Shown piece after piece: positions 35,466-44,729 of a DNA stretch of 64,000 bases. Location: positions 1 to 64,000 of the forward strand of contig NZ_RJUE01000007.1 of NCBI RefSeq assembly GCF_024343735.1, written 5' to 3'. How positions within the stretch are numbered: position 1 is the stretch's first letter; each line of letters begins with the position of its first letter. Origin of the DNA: Lacihabitans sp. CCS-44 (GTDB taxonomy: Bacteria > Bacteroidota > Bacteroidia > Cytophagales > Spirosomataceae). The notes beneath the pieces were generated by a model. It worked only from the letters and a program-made list of their open reading frames with translations. It was not told the DNA's origin and searched no databases. Position numbers and translations under genes: made by a program.

Positions 35466-35892
35466 GTACGTTTCATAAAATATGTTGGGATTCTACTAAA
35501 AATGGCACCAAAACACCTTTAGATTTTACCCAAAATAATGGAAAACATCTTTGAATTTCTACTTTTAAGCCTTCACCTTAGACGACAATAAGCTAATAAT
35601 TAGCATTTTGTGAACTCTCATTAAACTAAAAAATATAAGCTAAGAAATTAAATAATTTCCTAACCGAATTAAAAAGAAATATCGGAATCAGAATTGCTTT
35701 AGAAAGCTTCTCAAAATGCGAAAAAAATCAAGGTTTTACCTTTGTCTGCAGTGGGAGTCTGTTTTGAAAAGGTTAAATTCAAATAAAAAAACATAACATT
35801 ATTCGCCTTAACAACAATAACCGGTACAAATTCCACTCAACCCCTAACACCCTTTCCATTTTTCTATTAATTTTGGTTAAGAACCTTAATAA
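35466..35892. other. Gene-free region between htpG and the DUF1593 gene
   Basis: About 430 bp, AT-rich, with no coding frame of useful length on either strand. A TACCTTTG (-7-like) occurs near 35737, far from any start. A TAATTTTG near the right end fits the downstream gene. I see no tRNA, repeat or convincing RNA structure. Confidence 0.55.
35868..35875 (+). promoter_or_regulatory. Bacteroidota -7 promoter box (TAATTTTG)
   Basis: Exact TAnnTTTG match, 17 bases before ATG 35893, implying a short leader for the DUF1593 gene. Confidence 0.55.
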
Positions 35893-37182
35893 ATGAATAG
35901 AATAATAGTTTGCCTCGCTTTTTGTTTTATTTCTAATATGTTATTTGCACAAAAAGCAGTTCCTGTTAAACCTAGGATTCTGATTAGTACCGATATTGGT
36001 GGCACTGACCCTGACGATAATCAATCAATGGCTCACTTGTTGATGTACAGTGACAGGTTTGATATTGAAGGACTTGTTTCTTCCCCGTCCTATGGCAGCG
36101 GCAGCAAAGAGGAAATTTTGAGAATGATCAGTTTATTCGAAAAAGACTTGCCTAAGCTCCAGAAGCATCAAAAGGGCATTCCGACACCCGAATATTTGCG
36201 TTCAGTAACCAAACAAGGGCGAAAAGGAAATGCTCCATTCATGGGTTACACAAAAGCCACCGAGGGATCGGATTGGATAATTAAATGTGCAAAAAAGGAA
36301 AGTGAACAGCCTTTGTGGATTTTAGGCTGGGGCGGATTGGAGGATTTGGCCCAGGCTCTACACGACGCCCCCGAAATTCAAAGTAAAATAAGGGTGTATT
36401 GGATTGGAGGTCCCAATAAAAAATGGAGTGCAAACAGCTACGCCTATATTGCCGAAAACTTTCCAAACCTTTGGTTTATTGAGGTCAACGCTTCATATTA
36501 TGGTTTCTTTTCAAACACCAACTCGATAGACAGCGTAAAAAGCTCTGACTATTACGACAAATACATCCAAGCAGCTGGGCATTTGGGTAAAGATTTTAAA
36601 AGCTATTACAACGGTGAGATAAAAATGGGCGATACGCCGTCACTTTTATATATGATGGATGGCGACCCTGATAATCCTATGCGAGAAAGTTGGGGAGGTA
36701 GCTTTGAAGCCATCAATCATAGCTCGCGAGTGGTATATGACCGCATCACCAGTATCAAAGACACGGTAGCATTTTGTACGGTTGTTGAGTTTAGATTTAA
36801 GGGAGATGAAATCGACATCCCTGCAGACTCTACATGCTTTTGGATGGAGACGACTTATAAAAACAATGTACAAAAATGGGCAGGCTATTATTTGGGCAAA
36901 GGACAATATGCCGTTAAATATGCACCCAAACAAGCAGAAATAGTCAACTACAAATTCACCTCAAATTTGCCTAATTTTCCAGAAAAAGAAGGAAAATTAG
37001 TTGTTGATAATCTATGGCCTGGAAAAAGCCATAACGCTGATTTTAAACTTGGTACCCATTGGTATTCTGACAAATCAGACCCACTACTGTATGATGGAAA
37101 AATACAAGGCGGTCAAACAATTTCGAAATGGCGGTCAAGCATTTTGCTGGATTGGGCTGAGCGTTGGGAGTGGCTTAGATAA
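35893..37182 (+). CDS. DUF1593 (nucleoside-hydrolase-like) secreted protein
   Basis: A 429-residue protein with a signal peptide (MNRIIVCLAFCFISNMLFAQ). The N-terminal domain resembles nucleoside hydrolases. RILISTDIGGTDPDDNQSM carries the Asp cluster that binds calcium in that fold, and LWILGWGGLEDLAQAL and VYWIGGPNKKWS follow. The C-terminal 120 residues are beta-rich, as in DUF1593 (Sde_0182-type) proteins linked to polysaccharide use. It is probably a periplasmic or secreted glycosidase-like hydrolase; the substrate is unknown. Confidence 0.88.
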   Translation: MNRIIVCLAFCFISNMLFAQKAVPVKPRILISTDIGGTDPDDNQSMAHLLMYSDRFDIEGLVSSPSYGSGSKEEILRMISLFEKDLPKLQKHQKGIPTPEYLRSVTKQGRKGNAPFMGYTKATEGSDWIIKCAKKESEQPLWILGWGGLEDLAQALHDAPEIQSKIRVYWIGGPNKKWSANSYAYIAENFPNLWFIEVNASYYGFFSNTNSIDSVKSSDYYDKYIQAAGHLGKDFKSYYNGEIKMGDTPSLLYMMDGDPDNPMRESWGGSFEAINHSSRVVYDRITSIKDTVAFCTVVEFRFKGDEIDIPADSTCFWMETTYKNNVQKWAGYYLGKGQYAVKYAPKQAEIVNYKFTSNLPNFPEKEGKLVVDNLWPGKSHNADFKLGTHWYSDKSDPLLYDGKIQGGQTISKWRSSILLDWAERWEWLR

Positions 37183-37376
37183 GTTTGAATAAACTGAAAG
37201 TTACATAACTGAATATTCTTTAAAATAGCTAAAAATCAAATGTAGATTATTAGGATTAAGACAGACTCTTTCTTTTAATAGATAAAAGTGATAAAGTCTA
37301 TTTTTAAATAGAGCAAAGTGAGAGCAAAGACTCACACAATGGTATAAATCATGCTAAGTGAACACCTGTCACAAAA

Positions 37377-37829
37377 TTAGTTTATTGACAGGATCTCTAT
37401 CTCAAACAAAAGTGGAGAGTTGCCAGGAATACCATTTGTACCAGAACTTCCATAACCCAAATTTGATGGAAAAATCAGCGTAGACGACTCTCCTACTCGC
37501 ATTTTGGCGATGCCTTCGTCAAAACCTTTGATTACTTGGCCTCCACCCAAAACAAAACTAAATGAACCAGAGTCAAATTTCTTACCAGTCAATAATTTGC
37601 CTGTATAGTTAAGTGTTACCACTTTGCCCTTCACCAAGATTGTTCCAGCAGCATTTTCTTTAGTGCGAATATATCGTAAACCCGAGACTGTTTTTTCGGT
37701 TACCACCAAACCTTTATTTTGAATATAGCTTTCAATTTGTTCCTCTTCGGTACCAGACAGCGTGTCTTTTTCACACGAAAAGATTACCACAGACCACAAC
37801 AATACCGCTAAAACTTTGAAATACTTCAT
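37377..37829 (-). CDS. FKBP-type peptidyl-prolyl isomerase lipoprotein
   Basis: A 150-residue lipoprotein starting at ATG 37829 (MKYFKVLAVLLWSVVIFSCEKD, lipobox IFSC); a TTG nine bases upstream is less likely. The FKBP core is complete: VVTLNYTGKLLTGKKFDSG, GQVIKGFDEGIAKMRVG, STLIFPSNLGYGSSGTN and PLLFEIEILSIN. It should assist folding of envelope proteins from a lipid anchor. It is last of four same-strand genes (kinase, regulator, DoxX, FKBP) with gaps of 8, 1 and 19 bp. Confidence 0.93.
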   Translation of the reverse strand: MKYFKVLAVLLWSVVIFSCEKDTLSGTEEEQIESYIQNKGLVVTEKTVSGLRYIRTKENAAGTILVKGKVVTLNYTGKLLTGKKFDSGSFSFVLGGGQVIKGFDEGIAKMRVGESSTLIFPSNLGYGSSGTNGIPGNSPLLFEIEILSIN

Positions 37830-37848
37830 GAATAACAATTTAAGATTT

Positions 37849-38196
37849 TTATAAATATAAACTCACCCACCAAATCAATAAGGCCTGTAGAGGCAGCCTT
37901 CCCCAACGTATTATTGGAGATATTTTCTGGAATTTCTCACCAGTGGCCATGTATATATTAGCAGGAAAAACGAGAAGCAAAAGCAATATTAATCCCCATG
38001 CCGAAGCTGCCTGCATTTTAGGTAAGAGCAAATTATATCCAAAAACGATTTCAGCAATTCCGCTAATCCAAACCGCCTCCTTATGAAACGGCAGATAAGG
38101 TGGCATTATGGAAAGGAAAAATTTGGGCTTAGCAAAATGCATTATACCAACTACAATAAAAAACACACTACAAAGAACTTGGTGCCACTCAAACAT
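37849..38196 (-). CDS. DoxX-like small membrane protein
   Basis: A 115-residue protein with four membrane helices: VLCSVFFIVVGIMHFA, a middle AVWISGIAEIVFGYNLLL, SAWGLILLLLLVFPANIYMA and PLQALLIWWVSLYL. The phrase IMHFAKPKFFLSIMPPYLP is typical of the DoxX/MauE-type family in Bacteroidota. Its role is unknown; some relatives take part in redox or quinone functions. It begins one base after the response regulator stop and is surely co-transcribed with it. Confidence 0.82.
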   Translation of the reverse strand: MFEWHQVLCSVFFIVVGIMHFAKPKFFLSIMPPYLPFHKEAVWISGIAEIVFGYNLLLPKMQAASAWGLILLLLLVFPANIYMATGEKFQKISPIIRWGRLPLQALLIWWVSLYL

Positions 38197-38197
38197 A

Positions 38198-38878
38198 TCA
38201 ACAATTCAATTTAAAGCCCACACCATGAATATTTTCTATTTTTATCTTTGGGTCATTCGAGAGCATTTTACGAATTCTGGTCACGAAAACATCCATACTG
38301 CGACCCAAGAAATAGTCGTCTCTTCCCCAAATGGCCGTCAGGATTTCCTCTCGCTTAGTGATTTGATTTTTACGCTCACACAAAAACTTCAATACCTCAG
38401 CCTCACGATGCGTGAGCTTCTGAATTTCTTCGGCTAGTTTAAGTGTTTGCTGCGAAAAACAAAACTCATAGTCTCCACAAGAAAAGACGTCAGTGGTTGC
38501 TGTAGAATCAGAAACGGCATTTCTTTTCAAAAACACTTTAATTCGAAGCACCAATTCTTCTATACTGAAGGGCTTGGTGATGTAATCGTCTCCACCAATC
38601 TTTAGGCCGGCTATTTTGTCTTCCTGAAGTGTTTTGGCTGTCAAAAATATGATAGGAATTTGGGAATTCTGGGTTCTGATTTTTTCTGCTAAAGAAAAAC
38701 CATCTAACTCCGGCAAGTTGACATCGAGCAAACAAAGGTCAAACTTTTCTTTTTTGAAAAACTTCCAAGCTTCTTTACCGTCAGAGAAATGAACTATCTC
38801 AAATCCCTCCTCTTCCAAGTTGTCTTTGGTCACAAAACCCAAGTTGGGATCGTCTTCAACATACAATATTTTCGCCAT
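38198..38878 (-). CDS. OmpR-family response regulator
   Basis: A 226-residue protein with a receiver domain at 1-118: ILYVEDDPNLGFV (acidic pair), LCLLDVNLPELDGF with the phospho-acceptor Asp, IPIIFLTAKT and DYITKPFSIEEL (conserved Lys). A winged-helix DNA-binding domain lies at about 130-226 (LTHREAEVLKFLCERKNQ, then SMDVFVTRIRKML and IHGVGFKLNC). It is paired with the kinase eight bases upstream and probably regulates transcription in response to an envelope signal. Confidence 0.95.
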   Translation of the reverse strand: MAKILYVEDDPNLGFVTKDNLEEEGFEIVHFSDGKEAWKFFKKEKFDLCLLDVNLPELDGFSLAEKIRTQNSQIPIIFLTAKTLQEDKIAGLKIGGDDYITKPFSIEELVLRIKVFLKRNAVSDSTATTDVFSCGDYEFCFSQQTLKLAEEIQKLTHREAEVLKFLCERKNQITKREEILTAIWGRDDYFLGRSMDVFVTRIRKMLSNDPKIKIENIHGVGFKLNC

Positions 38879-38886
38879 TTTTTTAT

Positions 38887-40146
38887 TTAATCAGGTAACG
38901 TAATGTAGATTTCAAAAACCGAGCCTAGGCCTATTTCGCTGTCTACATTTATTTTCCATTTGTGAAGGTTGATAATTTCTTTTACATAATTAAGTCCAAG
39001 CCCAAAACCCTTGACATTGTGCAAGTTACCTGTTGGCACGCGATAAAACTTATTAAAAATCTTGGGTAGTGCTTCTTTCGGAATACCAATTCCTTTATCT
39101 GAAATAGATACAATCAATAAATTGTTCTCATTTCTAGTGGATATTTTTATTTTGGCAGGTTTGCCCGAATACTTTATGGCGTTATCTATGAGATTCCTGA
39201 TAACGTTCATCAAATGCATCCTGTCCGCATTTATAGTAGTCTTTGTAGCATTTAAATCTAAAGTAAAATTGTCTTCCAACTCAGCTTTAACACTATCAGA
39301 TACCTCACCGATAATCTCGTGCAATTCTTGCAGTTTCAAATCCAGCTCTATTTGCCCTTTGCCAATTCTCGCTGTAGCCAGTACCGATTCTACCTGATTT
39401 TTAAGTCTATTATTCTCCTGTTTTATAATCTGTACATATTTCTTAAATCGCTCAGGTTGCTCCAAAATTTTGCTTTGTGCCAATACATCTGTAGCAATTT
39501 TTATGGTAGAGATGGGCGTTTGAAACTCGTGCGTCATGTTATTTATAAAATCTCTCTGGACCTCACTCAGGCGTTTTTGCTTTAAAATTATAAACATAGC
39601 ATAGGCAAAAAACGCCATTACTACCATGGTAATAATAGAAGAAACTATCCAAAAATCCAGTTTGCTGGTCAAGTAGCTTTTTTGACTTGGAAATTTCACA
39701 CCGAAATAATTGAGGAATTTATCGGTAGTTGGCAATATAATAGTATGATCCACTTCTTCGACCTCATAGTCACTATTGATATGAGCCCCGAAAACTATTT
39801 TATCCGTTTCGCAGTCATAAATACCATACTCAAAGTCAGTATTAATGTTATTTTTCTTGAATTCTTCTTTGAGCAAATGTTCCAAAAGGCTTTGCTGAAG
39901 TGGTACACGCAGGTTTACTACATAATAATCTGACGAATACTGACTTACAGGATTTTCAATTTTGGCGAGCTTGTATGACTTTGAAATCTGATTGGCGACG
40001 TTACGAAGTGCCACCATAGTAGACTGCCTAAACTGCTGGTCTTTAAGGTCGAAGGCCTTTTTTACCCAATAAATCTGAATTGCAATAATACCGCTTATGG
40101 CAATTACTCCTAAAATAATCACAAGTCTAATAGTATTCCTACTCAA
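38887..40146 (-). CDS. Membrane sensor histidine kinase
   Basis: A 419-residue protein with membrane helices at about 8-27 and 165-187 flanking a periplasmic sensor domain of about 135 residues. The HisKA helix contains DFINNMTHEFQTPISTIK with the phospho-accepting His. The ATPase domain has LIDNAIKYSGKP (N box), SISDKGIGIPKEALPKIFNKF (G1/F box) and GFGLGLNYVKEI (G2). It begins at a TTG (40146); no ATG exists before helix 1, and a TATCTTTG -7 box lies 41 bases upstream. It is co-transcribed with its response regulator. Confidence 0.94.
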   Translation of the reverse strand: MSRNTIRLVIILGVIAISGIIAIQIYWVKKAFDLKDQQFRQSTMVALRNVANQISKSYKLAKIENPVSQYSSDYYVVNLRVPLQQSLLEHLLKEEFKKNNINTDFEYGIYDCETDKIVFGAHINSDYEVEEVDHTIILPTTDKFLNYFGVKFPSQKSYLTSKLDFWIVSSIITMVVMAFFAYAMFIILKQKRLSEVQRDFINNMTHEFQTPISTIKIATDVLAQSKILEQPERFKKYVQIIKQENNRLKNQVESVLATARIGKGQIELDLKLQELHEIIGEVSDSVKAELEDNFTLDLNATKTTINADRMHLMNVIRNLIDNAIKYSGKPAKIKISTRNENNLLIVSISDKGIGIPKEALPKIFNKFYRVPTGNLHNVKGFGLGLNYVKEIINLHKWKINVDSEIGLGSVFEIYITLPD

Positions 40147-40187
40147 TGTTTCTTATATTTTCTTTTTGGGAAAGTCCTGTATTCTTA

Positions 40188-40195
40188 CAAAGATA
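40188..40195 (-). promoter_or_regulatory. Bacteroidota -7 promoter box of the two-component operon (TATCTTTG)
   Basis: Exact TAnnTTTG on the minus strand, 41 bases upstream of the TTG start of the histidine kinase gene. Confidence 0.6.
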
Positions 40196-40287
40196 ATAAG
40201 TGTTTTTTAAGAATTTAAATGATTCCTTGAATATATGGCTTAGCTTCCTTATTTTGCGGTTTTTATTCTCTATTTAACCTTTAACAA

Positions 40288-41907
40288 ATGCAAAAATTAC
40301 AAACACTTGACTATTTGGTGTTCTTTTTCTACTTTATTGTAGTGGCAGGATACGGATATTGGATTTATAACCGAAAAAAGACCAAAGAAACATCCACAAA
40401 AGACTTCTTTTTGGCTGAAGGTTCGCTTACTTGGTGGGCAATCGGAGCTTCTTTGATAGCCTCAAACATCTCTGCCGAACAGATGATAGGTATGTCTGGT
40501 AATGGTTTCTCCATGGGTTTGGGTATTTCTACTTATGAATGGATGGCCGCTGCAACGCTTATAATTGTTGCGGTATTTTTTATGCCCATTTACTTGAAAA
40601 ACAACATTTCTACTATGCCGCAGTTTTTGAGCCAACGTTATAACAAAACGGTGAGCTTAATTATGGCTATTTTTTGGTTGTTATTGTATATCATGGTGAA
40701 TCTAACCTCTATCTTGTACCTAGGAGCTTTGGCGGTTTCGGGTATATCAGGACTCGATTTTTATACTTGTATGGTTTTCTTGGCTGTTTTTGCCATAATC
40801 ATCACCATCGGTGGTATGAAGGTAATCGGTTATACTGACGTTATTCAGGTATTTTTCTTGGTTATTGGAGGCTTGGCAGCCACTTATTTGGCCGTGACTT
40901 TGGTGTCAGAAAAATATGAATTAACTGGCCTAGTGAATGGCTTCAAAATGATGACCCAAAATCACGACGACCACTTCCACATGATATATCCAAAAGGAAA
41001 TCCAAATTATATGTCTTTACCAGGTCTAACTGTCCTTTTTGGCGGTATGTGGATTGTAAACCTCAACTACTGGGGTTGTAACCAATACATTACCCAAAGA
41101 GCCTTGGGTGCAGATTTGAATACTGCAAGAAATGGACTTTTGTTCGCAGCATTCTTAAAATTATTGATGCCAGTTATTGTGACGCTTCCGGGTATTGCAG
41201 CTTATGCATTGTATCAAAAGGGCCTATTTCAGCAAGAAATGTTGGGCGTGGATGGCACTTTTAACCAAGACAGAGCCTATCCGGTTCTCTTGAATTTACT
41301 ACCAGTTGGACTAAAGGGATTATCCTTCGCTGCACTTACAGCTGCAGTTGTAGCCTCACTTGCAGGTAAAGCCAACAGTATTTCTACCATTTTTACATTG
41401 GATGTATTTAAGCCGTATTTTGCCAAAGACATGACCGAAAAGAAATTGGTTTTGGTAGGTAGATACACTATTGTTGTGGCCATGATTTTAGCGATTGTGA
41501 TTTCTCCGTTTATGGGAATAGAGAAAAAGGGCGGCTTCCAGTTTATTCAGGAAATGACAGGACTTCTGTCTCCAGGTATTTTTGCTGCATTTATCATGGG
41601 CTTTTTCTGGAAAAAAACCAATTCAGCTGGAGCATTCTTTGCGATAGTTGGGGGATTTGCTTTAGCTCTAGCTATGCACAACAACTGGCTTCCAGGTACA
41701 GACTGGACCACCGTACCTTTCTTAGATAGAATGGGGTGGGTTTTTGTAATTTGTGTTGCTGTTATGTTTGTTCTTAGTTTGGTATTGCCAGACGAGAAAA
41801 AAGGCCTAGAGGTAGATTCTTCTATGTTTAAGACCTCAAAAGGATTTGCGGTAGGAGCTACTATAGTGATTGCAACTATTGTATTCCTATATAGCTATTT
41901 CTGGTAA
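40288..41907 (+). CDS. Sodium/solute symporter (SSS family), probably sugar-type
   Basis: A 539-residue integral membrane protein with about 14 helices. The N-terminal SSS signature is present: DFFLAEGSLTWWAIGASLIA, then NISAEQMIGMSG. So are IGGMKVIGYTDVIQVFFLV, LNYWGCNQYITQRAL and LKGLSFAALTAAVVASLAGK with the sodium-site Ser residues. The sequence is closest in style to sodium/glucose-galactose-type cotransporters. It imports a sugar or related solute with sodium. It stands alone, with a bidirectional terminator about 190 bp downstream. Confidence 0.92.
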   Translation: MQKLQTLDYLVFFFYFIVVAGYGYWIYNRKKTKETSTKDFFLAEGSLTWWAIGASLIASNISAEQMIGMSGNGFSMGLGISTYEWMAAATLIIVAVFFMPIYLKNNISTMPQFLSQRYNKTVSLIMAIFWLLLYIMVNLTSILYLGALAVSGISGLDFYTCMVFLAVFAIIITIGGMKVIGYTDVIQVFFLVIGGLAATYLAVTLVSEKYELTGLVNGFKMMTQNHDDHFHMIYPKGNPNYMSLPGLTVLFGGMWIVNLNYWGCNQYITQRALGADLNTARNGLLFAAFLKLLMPVIVTLPGIAAYALYQKGLFQQEMLGVDGTFNQDRAYPVLLNLLPVGLKGLSFAALTAAVVASLAGKANSISTIFTLDVFKPYFAKDMTEKKLVLVGRYTIVVAMILAIVISPFMGIEKKGGFQFIQEMTGLLSPGIFAAFIMGFFWKKTNSAGAFFAIVGGFALALAMHNNWLPGTDWTTVPFLDRMGWVFVICVAVMFVLSLVLPDEKKGLEVDSSMFKTSKGFAVGATIVIATIVFLYSYFW

Positions 41908-41945
41908 TTGGTTTGTTATTGGTGGATTAGTTCCTAATTACTCGG

Positions 41946-41967
41946 ACACTGAGCGAAGCCAAAGTGT
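41946..41967. repeat. Possible REP-like palindromic element
   Basis: ACACT and AGTGT arms flank GAGCGAAGCCAA. Similar CACTGAGCGAAG-type hairpins are scattered between genes in many Bacteroidota genomes. Only one copy is seen here, so the call is tentative. Confidence 0.35.
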
Positions 41968-42093
41968 AAGTTGCTCAATTAGTAAATGATGAACAATTTC
42001 TATTTTAGAATTTACTTGTCCTAAACTTACCAGATTTGAATCGGCCATAGAGCAAAACGAGATTTAATTCTTTAGAAAAGAACATAGTTTGAC

Positions 42094-42125
42094 AACAAAA
42101 AAGGAGCTTTCGCTCCTTTTTTGTT
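42094..42125. terminator. Bidirectional terminator between the symporter and acyl-CoA synthetase genes
   Basis: Fourteen perfect pairs (42094-42107 with 42112-42125) with a TTTC loop. Internal A6 and T6 runs serve both strands. It lies nine bases from the stop of the convergent ligase gene. Confidence 0.92.
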
Positions 42126-42133
42126 CTTCTGAA

Positions 42134-43795
42134 TTATTCAAAAATTATTATTTCGTCGTCCTCGTACCACTTTTCATATTGTGGCTCAAACTCTTTCTCT
42201 ATAATGTTTCGTTTGATTTTCATTGTGGGAGTCATTTTGTTGTTTTCCACCGTCCACAAATCTTTCAGTATTACTATTTTCTTTATTTTTTCGTAAGATT
42301 TTAAGGTTGGATTGAGTTTTTCTAATTGCCCCTTAAAATTATCAGTTAACTCATCCTTAGATACTTTTCTACCAATTTCAGAAACAACCACTAGGGCTAT
42401 AGGCTGTGGTAAACTTTGCCCAACCACGCAAATCTGCTCCACAAAACTATTCTCGGCAAAACCCATTTCTATTTGTGCAGGTGCTACGTACTCACCCTTA
42501 GAGGTTTTATACATTTCTTTTACCCTACCCGTAATCTTCAGATAATTACCGTTGTCTACTTCACCAACATCGCCAGTATGAATCCAGCCTTCCACATCCA
42601 TTGTTTCAGCAGTCATTTTAGGTTCTTTGTAATAGCCCAACATATTCCATTTTGAGCGAGTCAATATTTCGCCAGTGTCTTTGTCTATTTTGACCTCCAT
42701 TTCAGGGTAAATTTTACCCACGGAACCCTCAACTTTATGGCCCAGTGGCATCATACACACCGCTCCAAGGTTCTCGGTCATGCCATAAGCCTCGTGTATT
42801 TCGATGTCTAACTTCCTAAACCAATGAATTAAACTCGCAGGCATAGGAGCTGCTCCTGTAAAACACATCCACGTTTCTGCCAAACCAAGACCTTTCTTGA
42901 TCTTCTTTTTTATAATCGAATTGATTACCGGAATTCTCAACAAAAGATTCAATCGTTTTTGGGGTAATTTCGACAAAATACCCAACTGAAACTTAGTCCA
43001 TATTCGTGGAACAGCCAAAAAATGGGTTGGATTGGCATTCTGGAGATTCTTAGAAAATGTGTCTAGGTTCTCGGCAAAATAAATGACCCCACCCGTAACA
43101 ATACCGAGAGATTCAACAATGTTGCGTTCGGCTATATGACAAAGTGGCAAATATGAGAAAAATTTGGTTCCAGAACTTTCTGCAAAAACAAAATTTCGGG
43201 TGGCATATAGACATTCCGAAACAGCCGCAAAATTCACCATTACACCTTTCGGATTTCCAGTAGTGCCGGAGGTGTAAATAATGGTGAAAAGTTCCTTCAA
43301 ATCTGGCAAAACATCCTTTTCATCAGCTGGGTATTTATCCAAAATATCATCCCACTGGACATGTTCAAAATCTGGATTGTAGTTAGGAAAAGAAACGCAT
43401 TTCAGACCTGCCGGAATACCCCTTTTCATGCCTTGCCAATCGTCCAGTTTGCCAATAAATACCAGCTTGGCTTCAGAGTGCACCAGTATTTGTTTGACTT
43501 GATCAGCCGTAAGCGTTGGATACATAGGTACCGAAATATGCCCCGAATGCATGATGGCCAAGTCGGTTATAATCCACTCAGCACAGTTTTTTGAAATAAG
43601 AGCTATGTTGCTTTTGGGCGGTAAACCTAGACTATTAATAAAGGTAGAAATCTTGCGAATTTGCTGCCCAGCTTTTTCCCAAGAAAAATCCAAGAAATCA
43701 TCGCCGAATGGTTGCTTTAAAAAAACATTCTGAGGTGTGTATTTTTCCCAGTGATAAAAATATTCAAGGATAGACTTTTCTCTCTTTACTTCCAT
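42134..43795 (-). CDS. Long-chain acyl-CoA synthetase / AMP-dependent ligase
   Basis: A 553-residue member of the acyl-adenylate superfamily. The P-loop is FTIIYTSGTTGNPKGVMV. Later motifs are EAYGMTENLGAVCMMP (A5), EGWIHTGDVGEVDNG (A7) and KITGRVKEMYKTSKGEYVAP (A8/A10 region). The bubblegum/long-chain style of FAKD-like CoA ligases fits a fatty-acid substrate. It activates fatty acids with ATP and CoA. It appears monocistronic, with 96 bp before it and the shared terminator after. Confidence 0.93.
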   Translation of the reverse strand: MEVKREKSILEYFYHWEKYTPQNVFLKQPFGDDFLDFSWEKAGQQIRKISTFINSLGLPPKSNIALISKNCAEWIITDLAIMHSGHISVPMYPTLTADQVKQILVHSEAKLVFIGKLDDWQGMKRGIPAGLKCVSFPNYNPDFEHVQWDDILDKYPADEKDVLPDLKELFTIIYTSGTTGNPKGVMVNFAAVSECLYATRNFVFAESSGTKFFSYLPLCHIAERNIVESLGIVTGGVIYFAENLDTFSKNLQNANPTHFLAVPRIWTKFQLGILSKLPQKRLNLLLRIPVINSIIKKKIKKGLGLAETWMCFTGAAPMPASLIHWFRKLDIEIHEAYGMTENLGAVCMMPLGHKVEGSVGKIYPEMEVKIDKDTGEILTRSKWNMLGYYKEPKMTAETMDVEGWIHTGDVGEVDNGNYLKITGRVKEMYKTSKGEYVAPAQIEMGFAENSFVEQICVVGQSLPQPIALVVVSEIGRKVSKDELTDNFKGQLEKLNPTLKSYEKIKKIVILKDLWTVENNKMTPTMKIKRNIIEKEFEPQYEKWYEDDEIIIFE

Positions 43796-43891
43796 TGGCT
43801 TAGATCTGATTAAAATTATTATACTTTTTGTAAAAATAATGATATTTGCGAGAATCTAAAACTTTGAAAACAAATTTGTAAAGAATAGGCC

Positions 43892-44713
43892 TTAACCAAC
43901 TGAATATTTTACTTTGTAAAAATCTAAAAACTTCAAAATGGTTTCTACGTGTGTACCCAAGCCTACATTTAGAAACTGATTTTCCTCTATTTCCACACCG
44001 TCTTTAATGATTTTAGGCGAAAAACCCAGAGGCAAATGCATAGTTTTGGATTGTATTGCCCAAATTCTACCGTCTTTGTCAAAAGTAGGCCCGCCACTTT
44101 GCCCCCTAAGCCCCGGCGTGCTGGTTTCTATCCATTTGTAATCATAATAATTGTCAGGACTTTTGCCAGTAACCACCTGACGTGTCATTATTCCGTCCAT
44201 TGGAAATGTCGGTATCGGAAAAATAGAAGAATCAAAAGAGAAACTTTGGGTATCCTCCAAGAAACTGGCTTTCAAATCGTAAAAAGGATATCCCAATTTG
44301 CACAAACTTGTGGCTGGCTGCACTTTAGATGGATGCTGAAAAATGGGATACTTTTTAACAAAGTTTGGATTATAATTCACGATTTTACCTATGGCCAAAT
44401 CGCTCTCATGCAAAACATGAAACTGCCCAATATGATGGTTGTCTGCTCCAAACCACATCGAATGATTAAGAATCCATTTCGGATTTGGCTCCAAACCGAC
44501 TGTAGGACTATTCTGAAACTTAGCCAACTCGGCTTGATGTTCTTGATAAAGCTGCAAGCCTTGCAATACATGTGCGGCGGTCACTATCCAGCCCTCATCG
44601 TTGATAATCACAAAACTCCCTAGACCACTTTCTACTGTTTTGTCATAGAATCTGTTGGAAATAATGAGTGGAAAAGTATACTGTGCGGCTATTTTATAAG
44701 CTTCAGAGAACAT
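43892..44713 (-). CDS. Trypsin-like (S1 fold) serine peptidase without a signal peptide
   Basis: A 273-residue protein. The S1-fold catalytic triad is visible: His in GWIVTAAHVLQGL, Asp in HESDLAIGKIV and Ser in PGLRGQSGGPTFDKDGRI. The N-terminus (MFSEAYKIAAQYTFPLIIS) is not a signal peptide, and no anchor or PDZ domain is present. This differs from the usual exported DegP/HtrA proteins and suggests action in the cytoplasm, or export by an unusual route. It is last of three same-strand hydrolase genes, 16 bases after the amidohydrolase gene. The substrate is unknown. Confidence 0.86.
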   Translation of the reverse strand: MFSEAYKIAAQYTFPLIISNRFYDKTVESGLGSFVIINDEGWIVTAAHVLQGLQLYQEHQAELAKFQNSPTVGLEPNPKWILNHSMWFGADNHHIGQFHVLHESDLAIGKIVNYNPNFVKKYPIFQHPSKVQPATSLCKLGYPFYDLKASFLEDTQSFSFDSSIFPIPTFPMDGIMTRQVVTGKSPDNYYDYKWIETSTPGLRGQSGGPTFDKDGRIWAIQSKTMHLPLGFSPKIIKDGVEIEENQFLNVGLGTHVETILKFLDFYKVKYSVG

Positions 44714-44729
44714 GTTGAAATTCCTTTTT

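Noticed and set aside
35735-35745. TACCTTTG box in the gene-free region
   Set aside because: It lies about 150 bases before the next gene with no start or RNA structure after it; probably a chance match in AT-rich sequence.
44036-44623. 195-codon open frame on + within the trypsin-like gene
   Set aside because: Antisense shadow of a gene with a clear catalytic triad; the translation shows no domain.
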